Of a DNA stretch of 64,000 bases, positions 51,079 through 59,687 are shown piece by piece (positions within the stretch are counted from its first letter, which is position 1; each line of letters opens with the position of its first letter). The translations under genes and the position numbers were made by a program. Under the pieces are notes generated by a model. It had not been told where the DNA came from and made no database searches. It was given only the letters and a program-made list of their open reading frames with translations. Origin of the DNA: Hungateiclostridiaceae bacterium UBA1305 (GTDB lineage: Bacteria; Bacillota; Clostridia; Acetivibrionales; DTU013); the NCBI GenBank assembly GCA_002307275.1, contig DBTX01000021.1, positions 9,984 to 73,983 on the forward strand, in the 5' to 3' direction.

Positions 51079-53283
51079 TCAGGAAAATTTTTTTAGCTTA
51101 ACAGAGAGTCCCGAATTTCTTAATGTTTCCCTTTGATTTTCGACCATGCTTTGTAAAGAGGCTTCCTCTCCAACCAGCACTACCATCTTTTTTGCCCTTG
51201 TCACGGCAGTATACAGCAAATTCCTGGTCATAAGAACCTGCGGACCCGGGAAGATCGGAATAACAACTACAGGGAATTCCGAACCCTGACTTTTGTGTAT
51301 GGTCACTGCAAACGCCGGTTCAATTTCATCGAGTATGCTAAAATCGTATTCTACCAGCCTCTCATCATCGAAAAGCACTTCCATTGTCTGAGCTTCTTCA
51401 TTTATTTTACTGATCATGCCTACATCTCCGTTGAATACGCCCGTTCCATCCATCAGCTTGTTCCCCGGCTTCTCCCACCTGAGGGAATAATTATTCCGGA
51501 CCTGCATGACCTTGTCTCCTTCCCTGAAAATATAGTCTCTGGAAACCTTTTCGGCTTTGTTCCGATCAGCCGGGTTGAGTACCTTTTGCAATTCCAGGTT
51601 CAGATTAATAACTCCCGCCGGACTTTTTTTCGTTGGAGAAAGTACCTGAATGTCTTTCATCGGTTCAAAGCCATAGGTCTCCGGAAGCCTCCGGCTGCAA
51701 AGATCAACCAAAGTACGGGTGATTGAATCCAACCCATTCCGTGCAACAAAGAAAAAGTCCTTGTCCCGTGCATTCAGGACCGGCACTTCGCCTCTATTGA
51801 TCCTGTGTGCATTGACAATTATCATGCTCTCGCCCGCCTGCCTGAATATCTCGGTCAGCCTGACAGTCTTTATCATATTGCAGCCGATAATATCCTCAAG
51901 GACACACCCAGCGCCGACGGAAGGCAGTTGATCGGCATCTCCGGCAAGAATCAGCCGTGAACCTGCCGCAACCGCTTTAAGCAGATGATTCATCAAAAGG
52001 ATATCCACCATCGACATTTCATCAATAATGATCACATCCGCTTCAATCGGATTTGTATCATTACGGAGGAACAACAACTCCTTATCATCCCCGGCATAGC
52101 CTATTTCCAGCAGGCGATGGATCGTACGCGCTTCAAATCCGGTAGCCTCCGACATTCTTTTGGCAGCGCGTCCTGTCGGCGCGGCAAGCGTGACCTGATG
52201 CCCGTCACCGACAAGGAGCCTGATGATACTCTTGATTATGGTAGTCTTTCCGGTTCCCGGCCCGCCGGTTATTACAAGTACTCCACTGGTCATGGCTTCG
52301 CGTATTGCCATCCGCTGCATCTCCGCCAGCTCTATACCTTCTTCTCTCTGAAATCTCTCAAGCTTGTCCTCGAAATCATCCAGCGCCAGATTGAATTGTG
52401 TCTGGGAAAGCTCCAGCAGCCTTTTACATACACTTTGTTCCGCGTTGTGAAAGGAGGCTAAATAAATATGGTTCGAGTCTTCACCTTTCTCAGTCACAAT
52501 AGCCTTATCAAATATCAGTGTTATCAAGGCATCTTCAATGTCCAGCGCTTCCGTGTCCAACAGGCTTGCGGCATTCTCCCTGAGAACGTTCTCCTGCATA
52601 TAGGTGTGCCCGTTTGAAGCCGCATTTGATAGAAGGTACTTTATTCCGCTTTTAATACGAAATCTGGAAGCCGGGTCAATTCCAAGCTTCATTGCAATTC
52701 TATCAGCTGTCTTGAAGCCTATGCCGAAAACATCTTCACACAGTCTGTAAGGATTTTCCCTTAAGATTGCTACTGCATTTTCTGCATAAGCCTTGTAAAT
52801 CTTTATACAAATCGACGGAGATACTCCATATTCCTGCAGAAATATGACAACATCCTGAAGGCCCTTTTGCTCATTTAGTGCCTGTCCTATCGCTGAAGCC
52901 TTTTCTAGGCTAATCCCTTTTATTTCCGACAATCTCAGTGGATTGGCATTGATAATTTCCAATGTCGCAACACCGAATTTTCCCGTAATTTTTGCTGCTG
53001 TAGCCGGGCCAACGCCTTTTACTATTCCGGAGGCAAGGTATTTTTCAATAGCATCGACAGTCCTTGGCATAACTTTTTCATATAACTCCACCTTAAACTG
53101 TTCCCCGTAATCAGGATGGCTTACCCACTTGCCACTGGCCTTTATCGTTTCGCCCATATTGATAAATGGCATATATCCGACTGCAGTGACACTGTCATTG
53201 CCGCACCGTACGTCGCAGACAGTATAACCGTTCGCTTCATTTGTGTATATAATGTCCTCGACTGTACCCTCTATTTCAATCAA
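51079..53283 (-). CDS. recD2: ATP-dependent DNA helicase RecD2
   Basis: This 734-residue superfamily 1B helicase is of the RecD2/YrrC type, involved in replication-fork and repair processes. The N-terminal OB-like and helix-hairpin-helix region (VEDIIYTNEANGYTVCDV; GIVKGVGPATAAKITGKFG) is followed by Walker A VITGGPGTGKTTIIKSI, Walker B VIIIDEMSMVDILLM and the C-terminal FAVTIHKSQGSEFPVVVIPI. Length is usual for the family. Confidence 0.95.
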   Translation of the reverse strand: MIEIEGTVEDIIYTNEANGYTVCDVRCGNDSVTAVGYMPFINMGETIKASGKWVSHPDYGEQFKVELYEKVMPRTVDAIEKYLASGIVKGVGPATAAKITGKFGVATLEIINANPLRLSEIKGISLEKASAIGQALNEQKGLQDVVIFLQEYGVSPSICIKIYKAYAENAVAILRENPYRLCEDVFGIGFKTADRIAMKLGIDPASRFRIKSGIKYLLSNAASNGHTYMQENVLRENAASLLDTEALDIEDALITLIFDKAIVTEKGEDSNHIYLASFHNAEQSVCKRLLELSQTQFNLALDDFEDKLERFQREEGIELAEMQRMAIREAMTSGVLVITGGPGTGKTTIIKSIIRLLVGDGHQVTLAAPTGRAAKRMSEATGFEARTIHRLLEIGYAGDDKELLFLRNDTNPIEADVIIIDEMSMVDILLMNHLLKAVAAGSRLILAGDADQLPSVGAGCVLEDIIGCNMIKTVRLTEIFRQAGESMIIVNAHRINRGEVPVLNARDKDFFFVARNGLDSITRTLVDLCSRRLPETYGFEPMKDIQVLSPTKKSPAGVINLNLELQKVLNPADRNKAEKVSRDYIFREGDKVMQVRNNYSLRWEKPGNKLMDGTGVFNGDVGMISKINEEAQTMEVLFDDERLVEYDFSILDEIEPAFAVTIHKSQGSEFPVVVIPIFPGPQVLMTRNLLYTAVTRAKKMVVLVGEEASLQSMVENQRETLRNSGLSVKLKKFS

Positions 53284-53351
53284 TGTATATCTCTCCGTCG
53301 TATGACTTTCTTCGCAGTAGAATTAAAACATTTTAACATCTTTAGTATATA

Positions 53352-53807
53352 TTATTTTGGAGAGTGTGAAAAGATAGTGAAATCTTCAAAAATGTGCTCC
53401 CTATCCTCAAACTTCAATACCTCTACATTTGAAAAATCTTTTTGCAGCTTTTCCAGCAGCAGGAAAGTATTATCAGAGGAATCCATATCAATGATGACCA
53501 GACTATTGTCCGACATAACCCTGGATGCGAAATCATTCTTAACAGCAGTTCTGACAATATATTCGATCTGCTCCTCCGCATCCCTGACAAGCAGTATCAT
53601 ACGCACACCAGAACGCATGGGCAAGTAGTTGACACAGTCAACGACCAGACCAGGGCGCATTGGCGAGCAGTTGATACCGTCAACGACCAGCCTAGGAGGT
53701 TTTCCCGGACTCCTTCCGAAAAAATGCACCGCAACTGTGCGTCCAAGGATAAACAGGCCGTATATAGCCAAAAGACAACCGACCAGCTTGAAAAGTATGT
53801 AAATCAA
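53352..53807 (-). CDS. Small membrane protein with GT2-like C-terminus, function unknown
   Basis: This protein of about 151 residues has an N-terminal membrane helix (about residues 5-25), a repeated LVVDGINCSPMRPG / LVVDCVNYLPMRSG segment made by a 42-bp DNA duplication, and an alpha/beta stretch (MILLVRDAEEQIEYIVRTAV; SLVIIDMDSSDNTFLLLEKL) recalling glycosyltransferase family 2. The start is TTG at 53807 because AGGAGGG lies 6 nt before it; an ATG 16 codons upstream has no ribosome site. It lies between recD2 and metK. Confidence 0.6.
   Translation of the reverse strand: MIYILFKLVGCLLAIYGLFILGRTVAVHFFGRSPGKPPRLVVDGINCSPMRPGLVVDCVNYLPMRSGVRMILLVRDAEEQIEYIVRTAVKNDFASRVMSDNSLVIIDMDSSDNTFLLLEKLQKDFSNVEVLKFEDREHIFEDFTIFSHSPK
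53609..53692. repeat. Two-copy 42-bp tandem duplication
   Basis: The units 53609-53650 and 53651-53692 share gttgaya(c/a)cgtcaacgacc-type cores and encode two 14-residue repeats in the small membrane protein. The frame is kept. Confidence 0.75.
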
Positions 53808-54040
53808 ACTCGACCCTCCTTGTAAAATTACTGAGAATATTATATTATTCATCACTTGGGTTTTTGCTACAGATTATTCAAAAATATCGCGATATATGCC
53901 GAAGGTACTATTGTATTTAATATACATACTGAAATCAAGATTATCGAAATTTTATCAAAAAAATAAGGGCCGGTAAATGACGACGATTCTCACCCGCCAT
54001 ATACCAGTTCCTCATTTTGAATTGCCATAACTTACTGTTT

Positions 54041-54171
54041 CCTGCTATTGCTTACCTTTGCCTGCTATTGCTTACCTTTGCCTGCTATTGCTTACCATCA
54101 CTTGCCATATTTTGCCATTGTCTGTCATTGCTCGCCTTATATTCCCATGTCATACCATTGCCTGCCATTTC
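54041..54171. repeat. 20-bp tandem repeat tract downstream of metK
   Basis: Two perfect and one nearly perfect copy of cctgctattgcttacctttg at 54041-54060, 54061-54080 and 54081-54100 are followed by degenerate ttgccatt/ttgctcgcc units up to the metK stop (54172). The rest of the gap 53808-54040 is AT-rich without a recognised gene. Confidence 0.85.
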
Positions 54172-55365
54172 TTACATTCCCTTTGCAGCGTTCTTCAATA
54201 TTTCAGCCTTGTCGGTGCGTTCCCATGAAAGATCCGTGTCAGTTCTTCCAAAGTGTCCGTATGCCGCGGTTTGCTTGTATATCGGTCTTCTGAGGTCCAG
54301 TTCCTTAATGATGCCTGCCGGTCTGAGGTCAAAATATTTCTGTACGAGCTTTATCAGCTTTTCTTCAGGCAGCGTACCTGTACCGTAGGTGTCAACAAGT
54401 ATTGAAACCGGGCTTGCAACACCGATAGCATATGCAAGCTGCACTTCACATTTTTTGGCAAGCCCTGCAGCAACCAGGTTTTTGGCAACATATCTTGCAG
54501 CATAGGCAGCAGAACGGTCCACCTTGGTCGGGTCCTTGCCTGAGAAAGCTCCGCCGCCATGTCTCGCGTAACCGCCATACGTATCTACGATAATTTTCCT
54601 GCCTGTAAGCCCGGAGTCACCCTGTGGTCCGCCTACTACAAACCTGCCTGTCGGGTTAATCAGGAACCTTGTGTTTTTATCCAGGAGTCCTGCTGGAATG
54701 ATCGGCTTAATGACAAGTTCGATCGCATCCCTTTCAATTGTCTCGTGAGAAACTTCCGGACTGTGCTGTGTGGATATGACAACCGTATCAACCCTCACAG
54801 GTTTGTCCCCGTCGTACTCAACAGTGACCTGCGATTTTCCGTCCGGCCTCAGGTAGTCCAGCGTACCGTCCTTACGAATCTCGGAAAGCTTTTTGACAAG
54901 CTTGTGCGCCAGCGATATCGGCATTGGCATCAATTCCGGTGTTTCATCACAGGCAAAGCCGAACATCATTCCCTGGTCTCCGGCTCCGATGTCAGCAATC
55001 TGAGAATCCGACATGTCGCCGTTCTTTGCTTCAAGAGCCTTGTCAACGCCCATTGCGATATCCGCAGACTGTTCGTCTATTGAAGTGATTACAGCACAGG
55101 TATCCGCGTCAAACCCATATTTTGCCCTGTCGTACCCGATTTCCCTTATCGTATTTCTTACGACCTTTGGAATATCAACATAACATTTGGTGGATATCTC
55201 GCCCATAACAAGAACCAATCCAGTTGTAACCGCTGTTTCACACGCGACTCTTGCATTGGGGTCTTCTGCAAATATTGCGTCCAGGACTGCATCGGATATC
55301 TGATCGCACATCTTATCCGGATGCCCCTCTGTTACTGATTCTGAAGTAAATAATCTCTTTGCCAT
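54172..55365 (-). CDS. metK: S-adenosylmethionine synthetase
   Basis: This 397-residue enzyme makes SAM from methionine and ATP. Family signatures are LFTSESVTEGHPDKMCDQIS, GAGDQGMMFGFACDETPELM and GGGAFSGKDPTKVDRSAAYA. The ATG at 55365 follows AGGAGAAC; nine upstream codons in frame are not used. A SAM-I riboswitch and terminator lie in the leader. The SAM supply fits the many methyltransferases and radical SAM enzymes in the window. The 3' end is next to a tandem repeat. Confidence 0.98.
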   Translation of the reverse strand: MAKRLFTSESVTEGHPDKMCDQISDAVLDAIFAEDPNARVACETAVTTGLVLVMGEISTKCYVDIPKVVRNTIREIGYDRAKYGFDADTCAVITSIDEQSADIAMGVDKALEAKNGDMSDSQIADIGAGDQGMMFGFACDETPELMPMPISLAHKLVKKLSEIRKDGTLDYLRPDGKSQVTVEYDGDKPVRVDTVVISTQHSPEVSHETIERDAIELVIKPIIPAGLLDKNTRFLINPTGRFVVGGPQGDSGLTGRKIIVDTYGGYARHGGGAFSGKDPTKVDRSAAYAARYVAKNLVAAGLAKKCEVQLAYAIGVASPVSILVDTYGTGTLPEEKLIKLVQKYFDLRPAGIIKELDLRRPIYKQTAAYGHFGRTDTDLSWERTDKAEILKNAAKGM

Positions 55366-55399
55366 TATAAGTTCTCCTTTCATTTTCTCCAAGCTTATT

Positions 55400-55436
55400 A
55401 AAAAACTAAAGCCTCTTCCTGATAAAGAAGAGGCTT
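55400..55436 (-). terminator. Riboswitch-controlled terminator before metK
   Basis: Perfect 10-bp arms (55409-55418 and 55427-55436, aagcctcttc/gaagaggctt) are followed by a T-rich run on the minus strand (TTTAGTTTTTT). It is the expression platform of the SAM riboswitch. Confidence 0.9.
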
Positions 55437-55450
55437 ATACACATGTCTTC

Positions 55451-55548
55451 CTCATCTTTCAGGATGTTACTCCTGCAGGAATTGGCACCGCACCATAGGC
55501 CGGTTGCCGGGTTTCATAGGGCTCAGTCCCTCCACCACTCTTGATAAG
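55451..55548 (-). ncRNA. SAM-I riboswitch (S-box) aptamer upstream of metK
   Basis: On the minus strand the S-box landmarks follow in order: CTTATCAAGAGTGG (55548-55535), AGGGACTGAGCCC, ATGAAACCCGGCAACC, GGTGCCAATTCCTGC and GAAAGATGAG (ending 55451). SAM binding is expected to favour the terminator at 55400-55436, shutting metK when SAM is plentiful. Confidence 0.96.
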
Positions 55549-55669
55549 TATCTATTCAATTTTTATTACTTACCGGTAGCCAAAATAAAATTTTGCAAAC
55601 CGGCATATTTAAATTAACATAAATTATAAACTGCGTCAAGTATCATTTGACATCTCTGAAACAAAAACG

Positions 55670-57484
55670 TCAAACTCCTGAAAACAACATTTCAAACTCG
55701 GCGCCCTCAAGTTTCTCTTTCTCCAGCAGTGCATCAGCGATTTTGTGCAGTATAGTGATGTTTTCCTTCAATATCACTATTGTTTTGTCGTATGCAATAT
55801 CTATAAGGTTTTTGACTTCCTTGTCAATTTGCGCGGCGACTTCCTCGCTATAGCTTCTGGCATGGCCGAAATCACGCCCGATAAATATCTCATCGTTTTC
55901 ATCAAAAACCATATTCCCGAGCTTATCGCTCATGCCGAACTTGGTAATCATGCTTCTTGCCACACTGTTCGCATGTTTAAGGTCACTTGACGCTCCCGTA
56001 CTGATTTCCCCAAGCACGATATCCTCCGCAGCCCTTCCACCCATGGAAATGATAATCTCCTCCATGAGTTGTGCCTTGGTATGATAGGTTTTGTCTTCAT
56101 CAGGTTTATGCGCCGTATAACCTCCGGCTCTACCGGACGGAATGATGGAAACCCTGTCAACCTTGTCGGTTGTGGATGCAACCTTTACTGCAATCGCATG
56201 ACCGGCTTCATGATAGGCAGTAAGCTTCTTTTCCTTATCGCTCATAACCCTGCTCTTCTTTTCCGGTCCGATAACTACTTTAAAAGTGGCTTCCTTTATA
56301 TCATCCATGTCTATACGTTTTTTATTTTTGCGTGCGGCCAGCAATGCAGCCTCATTCAGGAGATTTTCAAGATCTGCGCCAGTAAAGCCCGGCGTACTCT
56401 TGGCCAGTTCCTCAAGCCTGACATCCGAGCCAAGCGGTTTGCCCTTTGAATGTACTTTCAATATCTGCTCGCGTCCCTTGATATCCGGCAGTCCGACATA
56501 TACCCTCCTGTCAAAACGGCCAGGTCTCAGCAGTGCAGGATCAAGGATGTCAGGCCTATTGGTCGCTGCGAGAATGATTACGCCCTCATTTGCGCCAAAG
56601 CCGTCCATTTCTACAAGCAGCTGATTCAGCGTCTGCTCACGTTCATCATGCCCGCCGCCCATGCCTGCGCCTCTGTGACGTCCCACTGCATCAATTTCAT
56701 CTATAAAAACAATACATGGAGCACTCTTTTTTGCTTGTTCAAATAAATCCCTGACCCTCGATGCACCGACACCCACGAACATCTCAACGAAGTCAGAACC
56801 GCTTATACTGTAAAACGGTACGCCGGCCTCGCCTGAAACCGCCTTCGCCAGCAATGTCTTACCGGTTCCGGGAGGTCCTACAAGTAAAACGCCCTTTGGT
56901 ATCCTTGCACCAAGTTCTATGAATTTTTTGGGGGATTTCAGGAATTCTACGATTTCCTTCAATTCCTCCTTCTCTTCATCCGCACCTGCAACATCTTCGA
57001 ATGTCACCTTTTTCTTATCGTCCGTACTCATCTTGGCACGGCTTTTACCGAAGGACATGACTCTGTTTCCTCCGCCGCCCTGAGACTGCTGAAGAAAAAA
57101 TACCCAGAATATTACAAAAACCGCAATCAGGCCTACCGTAGGCAGTATCGCAACCCACCAGGGTGCTGACGGCGGTCTTTCGACCCTGAATTCCTTCAAC
57201 TGCTTGCTGTTATATGCCTGCGTCATCATCTCAGTAAACGTATCTGTAGATGATATATAAACGACATACTCGTTGTTTTTTGATCCCTGCCTTGCATTGA
57301 TCAGCTTTACTGTTGCCTCATCGCCTTTTAAAACGACGCTGTCGACATTACTGCTCTGCAATTGCGATAACATTTCTGTATAGCTTAATTGTGCCGGACT
57401 CCCTGAAGTTGTAGCAACCGTCAGTATAAATAGCACAATCACAATCAGTACTATATAAAAACTCAACCCTTTAAAGTATTTCAA
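55670..57484 (-). CDS. ftsH: ATP-dependent zinc metalloprotease FtsH
   Basis: This 604-residue membrane AAA+ protease has two N-terminal membrane segments (about residues 8-26 and 108-130), Walker A GPPGTGKTLLAKAV, Walker B ...CIVFIDEIDAVGR, the second region of homology RPGRFDRRVYVGLPD and the zinc site HEAGHAIAVK. The start is TTG at 57484, placed by GGGAGGGAG. It lies upstream of metK and next to hpt-tilS, the common Firmicute arrangement. Confidence 0.97.
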   Translation of the reverse strand: MKYFKGLSFYIVLIVIVLFILTVATTSGSPAQLSYTEMLSQLQSSNVDSVVLKGDEATVKLINARQGSKNNEYVVYISSTDTFTEMMTQAYNSKQLKEFRVERPPSAPWWVAILPTVGLIAVFVIFWVFFLQQSQGGGGNRVMSFGKSRAKMSTDDKKKVTFEDVAGADEEKEELKEIVEFLKSPKKFIELGARIPKGVLLVGPPGTGKTLLAKAVSGEAGVPFYSISGSDFVEMFVGVGASRVRDLFEQAKKSAPCIVFIDEIDAVGRHRGAGMGGGHDEREQTLNQLLVEMDGFGANEGVIILAATNRPDILDPALLRPGRFDRRVYVGLPDIKGREQILKVHSKGKPLGSDVRLEELAKSTPGFTGADLENLLNEAALLAARKNKKRIDMDDIKEATFKVVIGPEKKSRVMSDKEKKLTAYHEAGHAIAVKVASTTDKVDRVSIIPSGRAGGYTAHKPDEDKTYHTKAQLMEEIIISMGGRAAEDIVLGEISTGASSDLKHANSVARSMITKFGMSDKLGNMVFDENDEIFIGRDFGHARSYSEEVAAQIDKEVKNLIDIAYDKTIVILKENITILHKIADALLEKEKLEGAEFEMLFSGV

Positions 57485-57624
57485 AAATCTCCCTCCCGGC
57501 CATTACAATGAAACCTTCCAGCAATTATTATATTATATTAACATAAACCATTTTAAAACACAATAAACGCAATCTATTTTAACTATATACCACAAACACT
57601 GAAAATTTGTCTGAAAACATGTAG

Positions 57625-58167
57625 CTATTTTGAATAAATTTCTTTTTTCAACGTGCACACCTCGGGAAGATTGCGGTATTTCCCATCATAATCCAAGCCA
57701 TAGCCGACGATGAATTTATCAGGCACTACAATGCCTCCATATTCAATCTTAATATCTATCTTCCTTCTGGATGGCTTGTCAAAAGCAGTGCATATCTTTA
57801 CGCTCTTTGGGCCCCTGGTATTAAAGAGATCCTTAAGGTGTTTGAGCGTAAGGCCCGTATCAACAAGATCCTCTACAATCAATACGTGCTTGTCTGCCAC
57901 ACTCAGATCCATATCCTTAATAATACGCACTACGCCGGATGACTGGGTCGAGGCACCATAACTTGAAACAGCGATCAGATCCATATCCACAGGTATCGTT
58001 ATCTCTCTCATCAAATCCGCCAAAAAAACAAATCCGCCCTTCAAAACACCTACAAGTACCAGTTCAGTTCCTTCGTAATCCTTTGAAATTCGCTTTCCCA
58101 GCTGTGCAACCATCTCTTTTATCTGTTCGCGGCTGACAAGTACTTCCTCAATATCCCCCATCATCAT
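57625..58167 (-). CDS. hpt: Hypoxanthine phosphoribosyltransferase
   Basis: This 180-residue purine-salvage enzyme converts hypoxanthine and PRPP to IMP. The PRPP loop is VLIVEDLVDTGLTLKHLKDL, and LVGVLKGGFVFLADLMREI and PDKFIVGYGLDYDGKYRNLP are family signatures. The first of three tandem ATGs (58167) has GGAGG. The upstream gene tilS overlaps it by 4 bp (ATGA). Confidence 0.96.
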   Translation of the reverse strand: MMMGDIEEVLVSREQIKEMVAQLGKRISKDYEGTELVLVGVLKGGFVFLADLMREITIPVDMDLIAVSSYGASTQSSGVVRIIKDMDLSVADKHVLIVEDLVDTGLTLKHLKDLFNTRGPKSVKICTAFDKPSRRKIDIKIEYGGIVVPDKFIVGYGLDYDGKYRNLPEVCTLKKEIYSK

Positions 58168-59687
58168 AAAGTCCTCCGGTTGTATTCCATTTTAAGAACA
58201 CTTTTAGTATTTTCAGTTACTTTAAATTTATCACTAATTTTGTTCCCGATTACCCAGACGATCTCATTGTCAATACAAATTAGAGGAATTTCATCTCTGC
58301 GTTCCCTTGGTATCTTTGTATCAATGAAATATTCCTTCAGCTTTTTTGTGCCATTCGACTTAAAAGGCTTAAAAATATCTCTATTCCGCCTATTTCTAAT
58401 ATTTATTCCCCTCTTGAGACAGTCGTAATCAAAGAATTGCACGAGAGAATTATATCCTATCTTTCCATAGTAATCAATATGATTGAAATTTTCAATTGAA
58501 GTATTCAAAAAGGCCTGCAATTCTGGTATTTCCGTAGTTCCCGGTACAATAAGAGCAATGTCGAATCCGGCAGTTTTTTTTTGCTTTGCAGCTTCCTTTC
58601 CTCCTGAAGAGTTGTTTTCAACATATATCTCCAGTTCGCCATATGTAACACAAGCCCTCAGGCTATGAGGCAGCTCTGCCCTGGCTCCTGTTCTGCCATT
58701 CGCAGCCAGGTTCTTCAGCATATTATAATGTACACTTCCTATACCCGTACTACTTCCTGCAATATCGCAAACCGCCATCTTCAGCACTCTGCCGAGTATG
58801 GCAGGGTGAAGCTCCCCCAGCCGGTCCAGTTTCAGGCTCACACGTTTGTCCGGCCCGGTGTCTGCTGGCTGTCTGTCTGGCTGACTGGCTGACTGGTCTG
58901 CTGCCTGGCCGGCTTTCCTGCCGCTAAGACATGTTTGATACGCCAGATTTGCACATTGATCCAGATAGCCATTGTCCTGCGCCGCATGGGCAGATAATCT
59001 GTAAAGGCTTTCAACCACATCGGTCCCGAAGCTTTTATCAATGTATGGAAACAGCTCGAGCCGCACTCTGTTCCGTGTAAAATCACTCTTGAGGTTGGAA
59101 CTGTCGATTCTGGGCGATAACCCTGAAGCCTTGCAGTATTGCTCGATTTCTTCTCTGGCGATATTCAGCAGAGGCCTTATTACAGCACCCCGCCTGTAGT
59201 CCATTCCGGCAAGTCCGGCGATCCCGCTGCCTCTGATTAGATGCATCATGACAGTTTCGGCCTGATCATTGCGATTATGCGCCACTGCTATCCTGGCAGC
59301 CCCAACGTTCCGTGCGTATGCATCAAATTCATGATAGCGGGCTTCTCTGCCGGCTTCCTCAATAGACATTCCGAGCCTTTCAGCCATTTGTACAATATCA
59401 GTCCTCACGATAAATAGCGATACGTTCAATTCTTCACACAGCGCCGATGTATATTCCTCGTCCGCCTGTGCTTCCTCAGCCCTGAGCATATGGTTGATGT
59501 GGACTGCATGCAGTTCAATTCCGAGCGTATTTGAAAGAGAATGAAGAACATGAAGAAGGCAGACCGAATCCGGTCCCCCGGACACACCGATAACCACCGT
59601 ATCGCCCTGCTCTATGAGGTGGTTTATTTTGATCGTGCCAAATACTCTCTGCTGAAATTCACTGCTATAATTACTTACTATATTCAT
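58164..59687 (-). CDS. tilS: tRNA(Ile)-lysidine synthase
   Basis: This 507-residue enzyme modifies the AUA-reading tRNA(Ile). The N-terminal PP-loop motif VVIGVSGGPDSVCLLHVLHS and the DQAETVMMHLIRGSGIAGLA stretch define it; the C-terminal substrate domain ends with the IPRERRDEIPLI-type motif. An insert near residues 255-280 (GRKAGQAADQSASQPDRQPA) is encoded by a 4/8-bp repetitive ctgactgg tract (58862-58910). It overlaps dnaB by 17 bp at the start and hpt by 4 bp at the end. Confidence 0.95.
   Translation of the reverse strand: MNIVSNYSSEFQQRVFGTIKINHLIEQGDTVVIGVSGGPDSVCLLHVLHSLSNTLGIELHAVHINHMLRAEEAQADEEYTSALCEELNVSLFIVRTDIVQMAERLGMSIEEAGREARYHEFDAYARNVGAARIAVAHNRNDQAETVMMHLIRGSGIAGLAGMDYRRGAVIRPLLNIAREEIEQYCKASGLSPRIDSSNLKSDFTRNRVRLELFPYIDKSFGTDVVESLYRLSAHAAQDNGYLDQCANLAYQTCLSGRKAGQAADQSASQPDRQPADTGPDKRVSLKLDRLGELHPAILGRVLKMAVCDIAGSSTGIGSVHYNMLKNLAANGRTGARAELPHSLRACVTYGELEIYVENNSSGGKEAAKQKKTAGFDIALIVPGTTEIPELQAFLNTSIENFNHIDYYGKIGYNSLVQFFDYDCLKRGINIRNRRNRDIFKPFKSNGTKKLKEYFIDTKIPRERRDEIPLICIDNEIVWVIGNKISDKFKVTENTKSVLKMEYNRRTL
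58862..58912. repeat. Short ctgactgg-type tandem repeat inside tilS
   Basis: The region holds repeated ctgtctgg/ctgactgg/ctgcctgg units. It encodes an extra Gln/Ala/Ser-rich segment in TilS without breaking the frame. Confidence 0.6.
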
